Shown: positions 8,138 through 18,380, numbered from the stretch's first letter. The stretch: DNA of 37,867 bases from Flavobacteriales bacterium (GCA_018645865.1 JABGVU010000001.1:1-37867); one strand, 5' to 3'. Made by a program: numbers and translations. The notes: generated by a model from the sequence alone, not told the origin.

Positions 8138-11100
8138 TTTTCAATAATTTCAAATTCGGTTCTTCTGTTGGATGCCCTCCCTTCAGCGGAATCATTAGAA
8201 TCTACAGGGTCAGATTGTCCGTAACCTTTTGCGGATAATCTATTTTTGTCTACTCCATTTTCTACTAGATAATTTACTACTGCATCAGCTCGCCTTTGTG
8301 AAAGCAACTCATTAAAAGATTCTGCACCTACATTATCTGTATGTCCTGAAATTTCGATTTTTAGGCTAGGCACATCATTCAAAAGCAAAACTAAACGCGC
8401 TAACTCAGCATAAGAATCATTTTTTACCTCCCATTTTCCTGTATTAAAAAATACATTTCTAAGAGCAATATTACTTCCTATTTTTATATTTTTTAATTCA
8501 ACATCCTTAGTTACACTATTGAATCCATCCCCCTTAGGTAAGTCAAAATTTTCCGAATGAAATAAATACCCATCAGCAGATACAGATATTCCATAGTTAT
8601 TGCCAGCAGGCAAGGATAACAGAAATTTACCTGTAGCACTATTAGAGAAAAAGGAAGTATACACCTTCCCAGTTTCATTTAAGATGATTTCAATTGCCGC
8701 TTTAATAGGTTTTTTGGTAATAGCATCTAATACTTTACCCTTGAAAACAGTTAAGGATTTTTCTTCCACAAGAATAGGCTTGGCAATCGTGTTATCACTC
8801 ACAGGCTTGGCAATACTAGCGATTAACTGATCCTGTACGTCAGTACTCATAGGTTTATCCGTCCCCCAATAAGTTACCTTATAAATGTCTAAACCTCCAA
8901 TTCCACCCGCTCTATTTGAAGCAATATAAGCATATCTCCCACTAGCAGTAGCGCTATAAAATAAATCATCATAAGGAGTGTTAATAGGGTATCCTAGGTT
9001 AATTGGATCTCCCCAATGTCCTAAATCATCAACATAAGAAACAAAAATATCATAGCCACCAAGTGAGTTATGTCCTTGAGATGAAAAATACATAGTTTTC
9101 GCATCAGGATGAATATAAACTGAACCTTCCTGAAATTTTGTATTTATCTCATGGCCCGCACTTTGACCTTTACCCCAAAGATTGCGTTCTCTATTCATTA
9201 CGCCTGAAAAATAAATATTTTTATTACGGCTATACCCACCATCAGTAATATAATAGATCTTAACATCTGGCGGATCAAATGAAGCAAAAGTTTCGTTCCC
9301 ATCTGTATTTCCCCCTCTTAACTTCTCTCCCATTTTCCTTGAAGGAATACCCCATTTTAAACCATTTAATTTAGATTCAAAAACATCTGCATTATCATCC
9401 TCCTGCTTAAAGATAAGCAACCTTTGCCCATCATAGGAAAGCCCTCCTGAAACATCATCATTTTCTGTATTTAATTCAGAAATAGGTAATACTTCTGAAA
9501 ATTTACGAGCATTTAAATTAGAATAATAAATATCCTGATCATACGCTCCAAATTTATCTGGTTGATTTTCATTTGGCTGATTAGAAGTAAAAATCAATAA
9601 TTCTCCATCAGCACTCAAGCAAGGACTCCATTCATCATGATTAGTATTTATCGGCAAATTATCTACCCAAATTCTATGCTCAGTAGCTAAAACTTCATCT
9701 GCACCTTGGCATTCCTTAATATACTTTTTAGTAAACACTTCATAAAGCGCATATACTTTACTTTTAGCAGTCTCCTTAAACTGTTCAAACTGCTTAATTG
9801 CACTAGTATAATCTCCATTTAACTGCAGAGCCATAGCATAGTAAAATAAAAATTCAGCAGGTAAATCTCCTTTCAGATCCTTTGCTTTTACTAGGTAGGA
9901 ATAAGCTTTTTCTTTTTGATTAGTAAACAATAAACTACTCCCAATTTTATAATTTAATTCTGCATTGTTTGAATTAAAAGCTTGTGCTTTATTATAATGA
10001 AAAATTGCCTGACTAAAAATAATGCTTGCATCTTGCATAAGCAATGTTTTTTCAATCCCCTTTTCACGCATTTCATCTGCAGTTTCTATATCTTCCTTTG
10101 CAGATTTCAATCCTTGTTTATCCTCTTTAAAATTAGTATTTTTAAATGCTATGTCTTGCGAAAAAGCAATGCTCGTCAAAAACAACATACATACCAGCAA
10201 CAAACTTTTCCTAAATCTACTATTCACAGTCATAGCTAAATATTTTTTTACCATCATAATTCCTAATTCTTTCGCTTTTCCCCAATCTAAGCAAGCTCCA
10301 TCCTCATCTCTAATCATTTGCTTAGATATCCCTCTATTTAAATAGGCTTTCGCATAATATACATCTAATTGAATTGCTTTATCAAAAGCTGCAATAGCTT
10401 CCTTATATTTTTTCATTTGATGATGAATTACTCCTTTATTGTTGTATGCAGGAGCATATTTGGAATCTGCAACTAAGGCTCTATCAATCTCAATATTTGC
10501 TTTTTCAAATTCTTTTTCATCCAATAAGACACTTGCCTTGTTATTATAGGCTAAAGCATAATGAGCATCTTTTGAAATTGCTAAATCATAATAACTCAAA
10601 GCCTTATCAATTTCACCTTGTTTACTATACACACTTGCCAAGTTACTATATATAAATGCCAGATTAGTATTCAAATCAATAGCAGCCAAATAATCGTTTA
10701 TAGCCAAGTCTAATTTCTCTAGTTTACGATAGCAACTTCCCCTGTCATTTAAAACATATGCATTAATGTTAACTGCTAAGGATTGTGTAAATAATTGCTC
10801 GGCATCTTCATATTTTCCATCCATAAAAGCAATAATTCCAAGTTGACTCATAGCCTTATACTCATCATTCTTTAAGGACAAAATAGTTGTGTACATTCCT
10901 TCAGCCAAAGTTTTATCCGACTTTAAGTGCAAGATTGCAACTGCATATAAAGGATATAAATTAGTAGAATCAAGCTCAAAAGTTTTTAAATAATCAGCAA
11001 TCGCTAAGTTATTATCTGACTTTTCATAGCATTTTGCTCTACTCAAATAGGCTTGAAAGAAAATAGAATCCATACTTAATGCCTTAGTAAAGCAAGGTAT

Positions 11101-11313
11101 TGCCTCATTATAACTTTCATTTTTCAATAAAATTAATCCCTCATTATAAGCATCTCGAGATGCTTTTAGATGTTCATTTTGTTCATTTATTTGAGCGATA
11201 GAATCACTAAATTGTTGTTCCAAAAAATTACCCTTTGTACTGTCTGAAATTTGAGATTCTGCACTTATAGTTAACAAAAAAGTAAAACAGAAAAGGAAAA
11301 ATAGTTTATCCAT
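8134..11313 (-). CDS. Fused ORF: N-terminal TPR protein (aa 1-360) plus PorE-like TPR/PD40/carboxypeptidase-regulatory-like/OmpA protein (aa 361-1059)
   Basis: N-terminal signal peptide and many TPRs, then a second signal peptide MTVNSRFRKSLLLVCMLFLTSIAFSQ at 10233, TPRs, PD40 repeats (DEWSPCLSADGELLIFTSN), TVFKGKVLDAITKKPIKAAIEI, and C-terminal OmpA domain (ISGHTDNVGAESFNELLSQRRADAVVNYL). Confidence 0.85.
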   Translation of the reverse strand: MDKLFFLFCFTFLLTISAESQISDSTKGNFLEQQFSDSIAQINEQNEHLKASRDAYNEGLILLKNESYNEAIPCFTKALSMDSIFFQAYLSRAKCYEKSDNNLAIADYLKTFELDSTNLYPLYAVAILHLKSDKTLAEGMYTTILSLKNDEYKAMSQLGIIAFMDGKYEDAEQLFTQSLAVNINAYVLNDRGSCYRKLEKLDLAINDYLAAIDLNTNLAFIYSNLASVYSKQGEIDKALSYYDLAISKDAHYALAYNNKASVLLDEKEFEKANIEIDRALVADSKYAPAYNNKGVIHHQMKKYKEAIAAFDKAIQLDVYYAKAYLNRGISKQMIRDEDGACLDWGKAKELGIMMVKKYLAMTVNSRFRKSLLLVCMLFLTSIAFSQDIAFKNTNFKEDKQGLKSAKEDIETADEMREKGIEKTLLMQDASIIFSQAIFHYNKAQAFNSNNAELNYKIGSSLLFTNQKEKAYSYLVKAKDLKGDLPAEFLFYYAMALQLNGDYTSAIKQFEQFKETAKSKVYALYEVFTKKYIKECQGADEVLATEHRIWVDNLPINTNHDEWSPCLSADGELLIFTSNQPNENQPDKFGAYDQDIYYSNLNARKFSEVLPISELNTENDDVSGGLSYDGQRLLIFKQEDDNADVFESKLNGLKWGIPSRKMGEKLRGGNTDGNETFASFDPPDVKIYYITDGGYSRNKNIYFSGVMNRERNLWGKGQSAGHEINTKFQEGSVYIHPDAKTMYFSSQGHNSLGGYDIFVSYVDDLGHWGDPINLGYPINTPYDDLFYSATASGRYAYIASNRAGGIGGLDIYKVTYWGTDKPMSTDVQDQLIASIAKPVSDNTIAKPILVEEKSLTVFKGKVLDAITKKPIKAAIEIILNETGKVYTSFFSNSATGKFLLSLPAGNNYGISVSADGYLFHSENFDLPKGDGFNSVTKDVELKNIKIGSNIALRNVFFNTGKWEVKNDSYAELARLVLLLNDVPSLKIEISGHTDNVGAESFNELLSQRRADAVVNYLVENGVDKNRLSAKGYGQSDPVDSNDSAEGRASNRRTEFEIIEN

Positions 11314-11524
11314 ATATCTTTATTTTAGAAGGTTGAAAGTATAAAAATTACATGTATATTACACATTCTTACTTTAAATAAATATCAACAATTGTTAGCA
11401 ATTTTCGCATATTATTACAAAAAAACACTTCCTACAAATTATTTTTTACATCAAAATCATATACTTAATTAATTATATAGATTAAGTAAGTTAATTGTCT
11501 GATTAAAAGAACTTTAAATAATAC

Positions 11525-11543
11525 ATATGACAGCATGTCATAT
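11525..11543. promoter_or_regulatory. Perfect dyad ATATGACA-GCA-TGTCATAT (operator candidate)
   Basis: 8-bp perfect arms with 3-nt spacer in the intergenic region between the PorE-like gene and trmD. Confidence 0.4.
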
Positions 11544-11591
11544 CTATTTTAAAGCAAAAATATACATGAAATATAAACCATTTTGATTTTG

Positions 11592-11599
11592 TAAGTTTG
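11592..11599 (+). promoter_or_regulatory. -7 promoter element TAAGTTTG, 4 nt before trmD ATG
   Basis: Matches TAnnTTTG; ATG at 11604. Confidence 0.6.
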
Positions 11600-11603
11600 C
11601 CAA

Positions 11604-12278
11604 ATGAGAATTGACATCATAACATTATTTCCTGAATTTTTTAACACTTATTTTGAATACTCAATTTTAAAGCGAGCAAAAGAAAATGGAAAGGCAAAAA
11701 TCATAATTCATAATTTACGAGACTACTCCACCAACAAACAAAAAAGTGTTGACGACTATCAGTTTGGTGGTGGTGCTGGAATGGTCATATGCATACAGCC
11801 TATTGACGATTGTATAGGTAAGCTAAAAAGCGAAAGAAACTATAATGAAATAATCTATCTATCTCCTGACGGAGAGACGCTAAATCAACAAATTTGCAAC
11901 ACACTATCCACACATACAAACTTAATTTTATTGTGTGGACACTATAAAGGAATTGATCAAAGAGTAAGAGAACACATCATCACCAAAGAAATATCTATTG
12001 GGGATTATGTACTAACTGGCGGTGAAGCAGCGGCAGCTATACTTTCTGATTCCATTATACGCTTAATTCCTGGTGTGATTTCTGACGAGACATCTGCGCT
12101 TACCGATTCTTTTCAAGATAATTTACTAGCACCACCTATATACACTCGCCCATCCAACTATAAAGGATGGAGAGTTCCTGAAGTGCTACTGTCTGGTAAT
12201 CAGAAACTTATAACAGAATGGAGAGCACAAGAAGCAATAAAAAGAACAGAAGAAAGAAGACCAGATTTATTTGAGTAA
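11604..12278 (+). CDS. trmD: tRNA (guanine(37)-N1)-methyltransferase
   Basis: [47 protein letters not shown]: TrmD signatures. Confidence 0.97.
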   Translation: MRIDIITLFPEFFNTYFEYSILKRAKENGKAKIIIHNLRDYSTNKQKSVDDYQFGGGAGMVICIQPIDDCIGKLKSERNYNEIIYLSPDGETLNQQICNTLSTHTNLILLCGHYKGIDQRVREHIITKEISIGDYVLTGGEAAAAILSDSIIRLIPGVISDETSALTDSFQDNLLAPPIYTRPSNYKGWRVPEVLLSGNQKLITEWRAQEAIKRTEERRPDLFE

Positions 12279-12357
12279 AATTGTTTGTTTCTTAAGATAA
12301 TTAAATAAAAAATATGCGTAATATTGCAAACCGATTTCAAAACCTAATATTAGAAAA

Positions 12358-12702
12358 ATGAACATTACTGAAACTATAGCAAAAGAGCTTACTCCAGGAA
12401 ACAATTTACCAAGTTTCAAAGCAGGAGATAATATTACTGTCTACTACACAATTAAGGAGGGGGACAAACAAAGAACTCAGTTCTTCAAAGGAGATGTTAT
12501 CCAAAGAAAAGGTAGTGGAGCAACTGAAACATTTACAATCAGAAAAATTTCTCATTCAATAGGTGTTGAAAGAATCTTCCCGATCAACACTCCTTTAATT
12601 GAAAAAATTGAAGTAAACAAAAAAGGTAAAGTTAGAAGAGCAAGAATTTATTACTTAAGAGAACTAACTGGCAAGAAAGCTAGAATTAGAGAAGCCAGAT
12701 AA
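12358..12702 (+). CDS. rplS: 50S ribosomal protein L19
   Basis: GDNITVYYTIKEGDKQRTQFFKGDVIQRKG..., IEKIEVNKKGKVRRARIYYLRELTGKKARI. Confidence 0.98.
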   Translation: MNITETIAKELTPGNNLPSFKAGDNITVYYTIKEGDKQRTQFFKGDVIQRKGSGATETFTIRKISHSIGVERIFPINTPLIEKIEVNKKGKVRRARIYYLRELTGKKARIREAR

Positions 12703-12725
12703 TCTCTTTTACATATATAATAAGG

Positions 12726-12754
12726 AATCCTGCAATGCAATAGCAGGATTTTTT
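12726..12754 (+). terminator. Intrinsic terminator after rplS
   Basis: AATCCTGC-AATGCAATA-GCAGGATT stem followed by TTTT. Confidence 0.8.
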
Positions 12755-14657
12755 ATTGGCTAATAATTCGGAATTCAGTTCTTCTATTTATAGCCCTATT
12801 TTTATCAGAAATATTATTTAATCTAGGAAATTGCTCACCATAACCATTATAACTTAATCTATTTATCGCCAGTCCATTAGCAACTAACAGGTCATAAACT
12901 GCCTTAGCCCTATTTTCTGACAAAAGCTGATTAGCAATATCATTACCAATATCATCCGTAAAACCATTTATTTCAATTTCCATATTTTTATTCAAATTAA
13001 GATAAGCAGTAAATTCAAAAAGCACATTCTTAGCTATTGAACTTATTTGAAAGGAATTCGTTTCAAAATAAATATCACTTAAATCAAACGATCTTCCTTC
13101 TTCTAAAGAATTTAATTTAAAATCCAAATTAGCAGGAGATGAAAAAGAAGTATCATTAGCTGAAATATAAGTTGAATTAAAAGCAAACCCTTCTTTTTTA
13201 ATAGTAATCAACACATCATCATCTTTAGCCAATGTTAAAGAAGAAACATAAGCTCCTGCATCAACTTTTACAATAATAACTTCATTGGTATTTATATTTT
13301 TTATTTCCAACTCTACATCCTCCAAAACTCTCCCATTTTCATCCATTAATTCTCCTTTTAAAAATAGTACTCTCTCAGGCTTAGCATCATTATGTAAAGG
13401 GAAAGAATAAATATCCCAACCTCCTACTCCATTCAATTGATTTGAAGCAAAATAAGCCTTATTTCCATCTGTACTAACAAAAAGAGAAATTTCATCAGCT
13501 ACTGTATTAACAGGATAACCAATATTCTGAGGTTCTTGCCAATTTCCTAAACTATCCTTTCTAGAGTAAAAAACATCAAATCCACCCAGACTAGGAAAAT
13601 TTGTTGAGGAAAAAAACAAGGTTTCTCCATCTGTATGCAAATAAGGAGATTTTTCATACTCATTACTATTAATAGCTGAACCTAAATTTATAGGATCTGT
13701 CCATTTTTCATTTTGCCAATTAATTTCATATAAATCAATTTTACCATAACCTCCAAGCCTATCACTAGCAAAGATTATTTTTTTACCATCAGAAGAAACA
13801 GTAGGTTGCGATTCCCAAGAATCTGATTTTGAAATTTTATCAGAAAAAGTTTGTACTGCTGACCAACTATTACCCTCTCTGTTCACATAATAAATATCAC
13901 AATTATTATAACCCTTTTTGTTCTTGATACATTTTGTGAAATACAGTATTCTATTATCAATCGTAATAGATGCCCCACCCTCATTGCTTTCTAAGTTAAA
14001 AGGGGAAGGTAAAGCTTGTCCAACCTCAAATTTACCCTTTATTTTTTTACTAGAAACAAACTCTTCAATACTAGTATTTGTAATTGAATTCAAACTGATT
14101 TTATCCGACCTTCTTGTAAAGAATGATAATTCCTGATCAGGAGAAATTATAGGTAGATACTCATCAAATATAGTAGAAATACCACTTACAACTTCAGGAT
14201 TAAAAGGAACAGGATTAGCAATGATTTCGGCAAGAATTTTTGCTTTTCCATATATATTCATTGCATCAGAATAATACGGGTCTGAAATTCCTAAATCTAT
14301 ACTCCGTTTCAAATACAAATCCGCACTCACATAGTCCTTTCTATTAAAAGCAATTTCACCTAAGAAATAATAAACTTTTGGAAAATCATCAGGACAATTA
14401 GCTATTACTTTCAACCCTTCAGTTTCAGCATTAAAAAAGTCAGCTTTACGCCATAATATCTCTGACTTAAATGCATTAAATATAGTAATATCATTAGTGA
14501 AACGCAATTCATCTAAGGCTGCATAATATGCCTTTTTTTCAATTAGCTTAACTATTTTTTTAACTAGTCTTTTATCTTTTGATTTTTCAGGAAAGCATTC
14601 TTGTGGAAAAACAGAATTAAGTAAAAAGAAGAAAGAAAAAAGGAATAGTATACGCAT
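12753..14657 (-). CDS. PorE-like OmpA family protein (TPR, PD40, CRD-like, OmpA)
   Basis: Signal peptide, TPR-like N-terminus, PD40 motifs (ESQPTVSSDGKKIIFASDRLGG), LFLKGELMDENGRVLEDVELEI, OmpA C-terminus (INGFTDDIGNDIANQLLSENRAKAVYDLL). Confidence 0.87.
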   Translation of the reverse strand: MRILFLFSFFFLLNSVFPQECFPEKSKDKRLVKKIVKLIEKKAYYAALDELRFTNDITIFNAFKSEILWRKADFFNAETEGLKVIANCPDDFPKVYYFLGEIAFNRKDYVSADLYLKRSIDLGISDPYYSDAMNIYGKAKILAEIIANPVPFNPEVVSGISTIFDEYLPIISPDQELSFFTRRSDKISLNSITNTSIEEFVSSKKIKGKFEVGQALPSPFNLESNEGGASITIDNRILYFTKCIKNKKGYNNCDIYYVNREGNSWSAVQTFSDKISKSDSWESQPTVSSDGKKIIFASDRLGGYGKIDLYEINWQNEKWTDPINLGSAINSNEYEKSPYLHTDGETLFFSSTNFPSLGGFDVFYSRKDSLGNWQEPQNIGYPVNTVADEISLFVSTDGNKAYFASNQLNGVGGWDIYSFPLHNDAKPERVLFLKGELMDENGRVLEDVELEIKNINTNEVIIVKVDAGAYVSSLTLAKDDDVLITIKKEGFAFNSTYISANDTSFSSPANLDFKLNSLEEGRSFDLSDIYFETNSFQISSIAKNVLFEFTAYLNLNKNMEIEINGFTDDIGNDIANQLLSENRAKAVYDLLVANGLAINRLSYNGYGEQFPRLNNISDKNRAINRRTEFRIISQ

Positions 14658-14658
14658 A

Positions 14659-15948
14659 CTAATTCATTAATTCTTCTTCAGTAACTTGGCGTAATTCTCC
14701 CTCAGTTGAAGCCACAATAGTAGCTACAGTAGCATCACCCGTTACATTTACAATTGTACGCATCATATCTAATATTCTATCCACTCCAAAGATAAGTGCT
14801 AAGCCCTCCGCAGGAACATTAATTGCTCCAAGAACAATAACCAACATTACCATGCCAGCTCCTGGGACAGCAGCCGCTCCAATAGATGCTAAAGTTGCAG
14901 TAAGCACAATAGTTAATTGTTGGCTTAAGTCCAATTCAATACCAAAGGCTTGTGCAATAAATACAGCTGCAACCGCTTGATAAAGAGAGGTTCCATCCAT
15001 ATTAATAGTAGCCCCCAAAGGCAAAACAAATGAAGAAATTTCTTCTGAAACTCCTAAATGATCCTCACATCTTTCCATAGTAACTGGTAAAGTTGCCGCA
15101 CTTGAACTAGTGGAAAATGCCAACATTTGTGCAGGAGAAATTGCTTTAAAAAAATCCAAATACTTTACTTTAGTAAATATTCTTAATATTAACGGATAGA
15201 CTACGAATACCATTATCAATAAACCTGCAATAACGGTTAGGGAATATTTTCCTAAAGCAATAAACAAAGTAGAACTTGCTCCAAAATCAACGACCAAGCC
15301 TCCTAAGAGTGCAAATACACCATAAGGAGCAGCAAGCATGATTAAATCTACTATTTGTAAAATAATATCATTTATGCCATCAAAAAAGCCTTTTACATAC
15401 AACGTTTTTTCACTCGGCAACATGACCATTGCTATTCCAAATAGAATAGCAATGAAAATAACCTGCAACATGTTAGAATTATCGCTTGATGCTGAAAAAA
15501 TATTAGTCGGCACTATATCTACTGCAAATTGAAGAGGACCTGCCTGCTTCACATTTCCTGCAGCTGCTATTTTTTTATCTGCTCCTGATCGATAATTTTC
15601 AGTCAACTGAATAGAATTTTTATCAAAATTAGATCCAGGATTTACCATATTCACTAAGAACAAACCAATGCTTACCGAAACAACGGTTGACAGCAAGTAA
15701 ATAATAATAGTTTTTCCCCCTATTCTACTTAATCTTGAAATATCAGAAAGTGATGCCACCCCTTTTATGAGGGATGCAAATACTAAAGGCACTGCAATTA
15801 ATTTTAATAGATTAACAAAGATAACACCCCAGGGCTTTATCCATGCATTCGTGAAATCTACCCAACCTAATTTATTAGCGATTAGGCCATAAACGATACC
15901 TAATACCATTCCAATTATAATTTTCCAGTGCAGTGCTAGTTTTTTCAT
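14659..15948 (-). CDS. Dicarboxylate/amino acid:cation symporter (DAACS family)
   Basis: LVFASLIKGVASLSD, AFSTSSSAATLPVTMERCEDHLGV, LPLGATINMDGTSLYQAVAAVFIAQ, VDRILDMMRTIVNVTGDATVATIVA. Confidence 0.94.
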   Translation of the reverse strand: MKKLALHWKIIIGMVLGIVYGLIANKLGWVDFTNAWIKPWGVIFVNLLKLIAVPLVFASLIKGVASLSDISRLSRIGGKTIIIYLLSTVVSVSIGLFLVNMVNPGSNFDKNSIQLTENYRSGADKKIAAAGNVKQAGPLQFAVDIVPTNIFSASSDNSNMLQVIFIAILFGIAMVMLPSEKTLYVKGFFDGINDIILQIVDLIMLAAPYGVFALLGGLVVDFGASSTLFIALGKYSLTVIAGLLIMVFVVYPLILRIFTKVKYLDFFKAISPAQMLAFSTSSSAATLPVTMERCEDHLGVSEEISSFVLPLGATINMDGTSLYQAVAAVFIAQAFGIELDLSQQLTIVLTATLASIGAAAVPGAGMVMLVIVLGAINVPAEGLALIFGVDRILDMMRTIVNVTGDATVATIVASTEGELRQVTEEELMN

Positions 15949-15951
15949 ATT

Positions 15952-17025
15952 TTATATTCTATTTGTTTTACTTCTTAAATAAGCATCCACCAAAGTGAGT
16001 GCCATCATGCATTCTACAATAGGTACTGCCCTTGGTACCACACAAGCATCATGCCTTCCTTTACCTTTAATATCTATTTTATTTCCATCTATATCAATCG
16101 TATTCTGCTTTTGCATAATAGTAGCTACTGGCTTAAAGGCTACTTCACAATAAATATCATTCCCATTGCTTATTCCTCCTTGTATTCCTCCAGAAAAATT
16201 TGTTTTAGTTTTTCCACTTTCATCTATCATTCTATCATTAACTTCACTTCCTTTACTTGCAGCAATATGAACTGAATCAAAACCGTATTTGAAACCATGC
16301 ACTGCATTAATGGAAAGCATTCCTTTGCCTATGTCAGCATGTAACTTATCAAATACAGGCTCTCCCCAGCCGGCAGGAACTCCAGTCGCTAAAGCCGTAA
16401 TCTCTCCACCGACAGTATCGCCCTCTTTTTTTGTTTTTTCAATTGCTAAAATCATTTGATCAGCAATAGCATTATCAGGACACCTAACTAAATTATCATC
16501 TATCAAGGATAAATCCAAATCAGCATAACATTTATTAAGCTTAACATTCCCTACAACTGAAACATAAGCAGAAATATTTACTCCAACTTTATTTAAAATT
16601 TGTTGAGCAATTGCTCCAGCTACTACCCTGCATGCAGTCTCACGAGCAGAAGATCTTCCTCCTCCTCTATAATCTCTAATCCCATATTTGGTCGTATAAG
16701 TAAAATCAGCATGGGATGGACGAAAAGCATCTTTTATAGAAGAATAATCTTTACTCTTAACATCTTCATTTTTAATGACAAATCCTATAGGAGTACCCGT
16801 AGTTTTACCTTCAAAAATACCAGATAAAAATTGAACTTCATCACTCTCTTTCCTTTGAGTTGTAATCTTAGACTGTCCTGGCCTCCTTCTATCCAATTGC
16901 TTTTGTATAATCAGAAAATCTAATTCTATCCCTGATGGACAACCATCAATTATCCCGCCAATTGCAACACCATGCGACTCACCAAAAGTAGTTAGTTTAA
17001 AGAATTTTCCGATAGAATTTCCCAT
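15952..17025 (-). CDS. aroC: Chorismate synthase
   Basis: [86 protein letters not shown]. Start moved from 17070 to the canonical MGNSIGK. Confidence 0.96.
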   Translation of the reverse strand: MGNSIGKFFKLTTFGESHGVAIGGIIDGCPSGIELDFLIIQKQLDRRRPGQSKITTQRKESDEVQFLSGIFEGKTTGTPIGFVIKNEDVKSKDYSSIKDAFRPSHADFTYTTKYGIRDYRGGGRSSARETACRVVAGAIAQQILNKVGVNISAYVSVVGNVKLNKCYADLDLSLIDDNLVRCPDNAIADQMILAIEKTKKEGDTVGGEITALATGVPAGWGEPVFDKLHADIGKGMLSINAVHGFKYGFDSVHIAASKGSEVNDRMIDESGKTKTNFSGGIQGGISNGNDIYCEVAFKPVATIMQKQNTIDIDGNKIDIKGKGRHDACVVPRAVPIVECMMALTLVDAYLRSKTNRI

Positions 17026-17030
17026 AATGG

Positions 17031-17038
17031 CAAATGTA
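17031..17038 (-). promoter_or_regulatory. -7 element TACATTTG, 5 nt before aroC ATG
   Basis: Matches TAnnTTTG on the minus strand. Confidence 0.5.
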
Positions 17039-17084
17039 AGGTATTTAGAGTGAATTGTGTATTTTCGCATCAGAATATATAGCC

Positions 17085-18329
17085 ATGAAAATAGTAATCA
17101 AAAATATAGCTGAACTTATACAAACAGAAGAATCTCCAAGAAAATGGGTTGCAGGAAAGGATATGTCACATATCAACACCATAAAAGATGCCTTTGTAGA
17201 AGTTGAAAATGGAATTATCACCTTATTTGGAAGTATGGAGGATTGGGCAGGAATTGAAGATTGGAACAATACTGAAATAATTGATGCTGAAGGAGGAATG
17301 GTTTTTCCTACTTATTGCGATAGCCATACACACCTAGTATTTGCAGCTAGCCGTGAAGGAGAATTTGTTGACAGAATAAATGGACTTAGTTATGCTGAAA
17401 TAGCACAAAGAGGCGGAGGAATTTTAAATTCTGCTGAAAAATTACAAAAAACTTCTGAAGATATACTTTTTGAAGATGCATTGGCTCGCTTAAACAAATT
17501 AATAGAAATGGGAACTGGAGCCATTGAAATAAAAAGTGGTTATGGTTTAACTTTAGATGCTGAACTTAAAATGTTAAGAGTAATCAAGCGCTTAAAAGAA
17601 AATACAGATGTAACGATAAAAGCTACTTTTCTTGGCGCTCATGCCTTACCAATAGAATACAAAGACAATAAAGAGGGGTACATGAATTTGATAATCAATA
17701 AAATGTTACCAATAGTAGCAAAAGAAGGATTGGCTGACTATGTAGATATTTTTTGTGAGGACGAATACTTTACAGTTGAAGACACAAAAAACCTACTTAC
17801 TGCAGCCAATAAATTAGGTATCCCTTCAAAAACACATGTCAATCAATTTAATGCTATTGGCGGTATAAAGGCTTCAGTGGATTTAGGAGCATTATCAGTT
17901 GACCACTTGGAAGAAATGGTAGAAGAAGATTATGAAGCTTTAAAAGGAAGTAATTGTATGCCTACCGCTTTACCTTCTTGCTCGTTCTTTTTGGGGATAC
18001 CCTATAGCCCAGCAGTTAAAATGATAAATAAAGGGTTGCCTATAGCTTTAGCTTCAGACTATAACCCTGGATCTACACCAAGCGGAAATATGAATTTCGT
18101 AGCATCACTTGGCTGCATACAATTAAAAATGACTCCTGAGCAAGTAATAAATGCTACAACTATCAACACGGCTTATGCAATGGGAATTGAAAAAGAATTA
18201 GGAAGTATCTGTGTTGGGAAGAAAGCTAATCTGTTCATAACAAAACCAATTTCTTCTTACGCTTACTTACCTTACAGCTTTGGTGAAAAGCTTATTAGTA
18301 AGGTTATGATTAACGGGAAATTACAATAA
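17085..18329 (+). CDS. hutI: Imidazolonepropionase
   Basis: [82 protein letters not shown]. Start at MKIVIKN; the track start overlaps the divergent promoter region. Confidence 0.95.
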   Translation: MKIVIKNIAELIQTEESPRKWVAGKDMSHINTIKDAFVEVENGIITLFGSMEDWAGIEDWNNTEIIDAEGGMVFPTYCDSHTHLVFAASREGEFVDRINGLSYAEIAQRGGGILNSAEKLQKTSEDILFEDALARLNKLIEMGTGAIEIKSGYGLTLDAELKMLRVIKRLKENTDVTIKATFLGAHALPIEYKDNKEGYMNLIINKMLPIVAKEGLADYVDIFCEDEYFTVEDTKNLLTAANKLGIPSKTHVNQFNAIGGIKASVDLGALSVDHLEEMVEEDYEALKGSNCMPTALPSCSFFLGIPYSPAVKMINKGLPIALASDYNPGSTPSGNMNFVASLGCIQLKMTPEQVINATTINTAYAMGIEKELGSICVGKKANLFITKPISSYAYLPYSFGEKLISKVMINGKLQ

Positions 18330-18380
18330 AAAAAGCCCTGCCTTTCAGTAAAACTTTTTTTAATTATTCATCAAAACAAA

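Noticed and set aside
9982-10345. Small plus-strand ORFs (85 and 107 aa) antisense to the PorE-like gene
   Set aside because: No recognisable motif, opposite a well-supported coding region, composition consistent with reverse-frame artefacts. The same applies to the other 60-111 aa shadow ORFs in the track.
11471-11496. CTTAAT...ATTAAG inverted repeat in the PorE-like/trmD intergenic region
   Set aside because: Six AT-rich base pairs with a long loop are expected by chance in this composition.
17155-17180. GATATGTCACATATC palindrome near the hutI start
   Set aside because: Lies inside the hutI coding region and is AT-rich with a short arm; no independent support for an operator.
18328-18361. 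AAAAAAAGCCCTGC after hutI, identical to the left arm of the dnaK terminator
   Set aside because: No matching GCAGGGCT right arm; only an A/T stem (AAAAAAAG/CTTTTTTT) with a long loop. At best a degenerate terminator.
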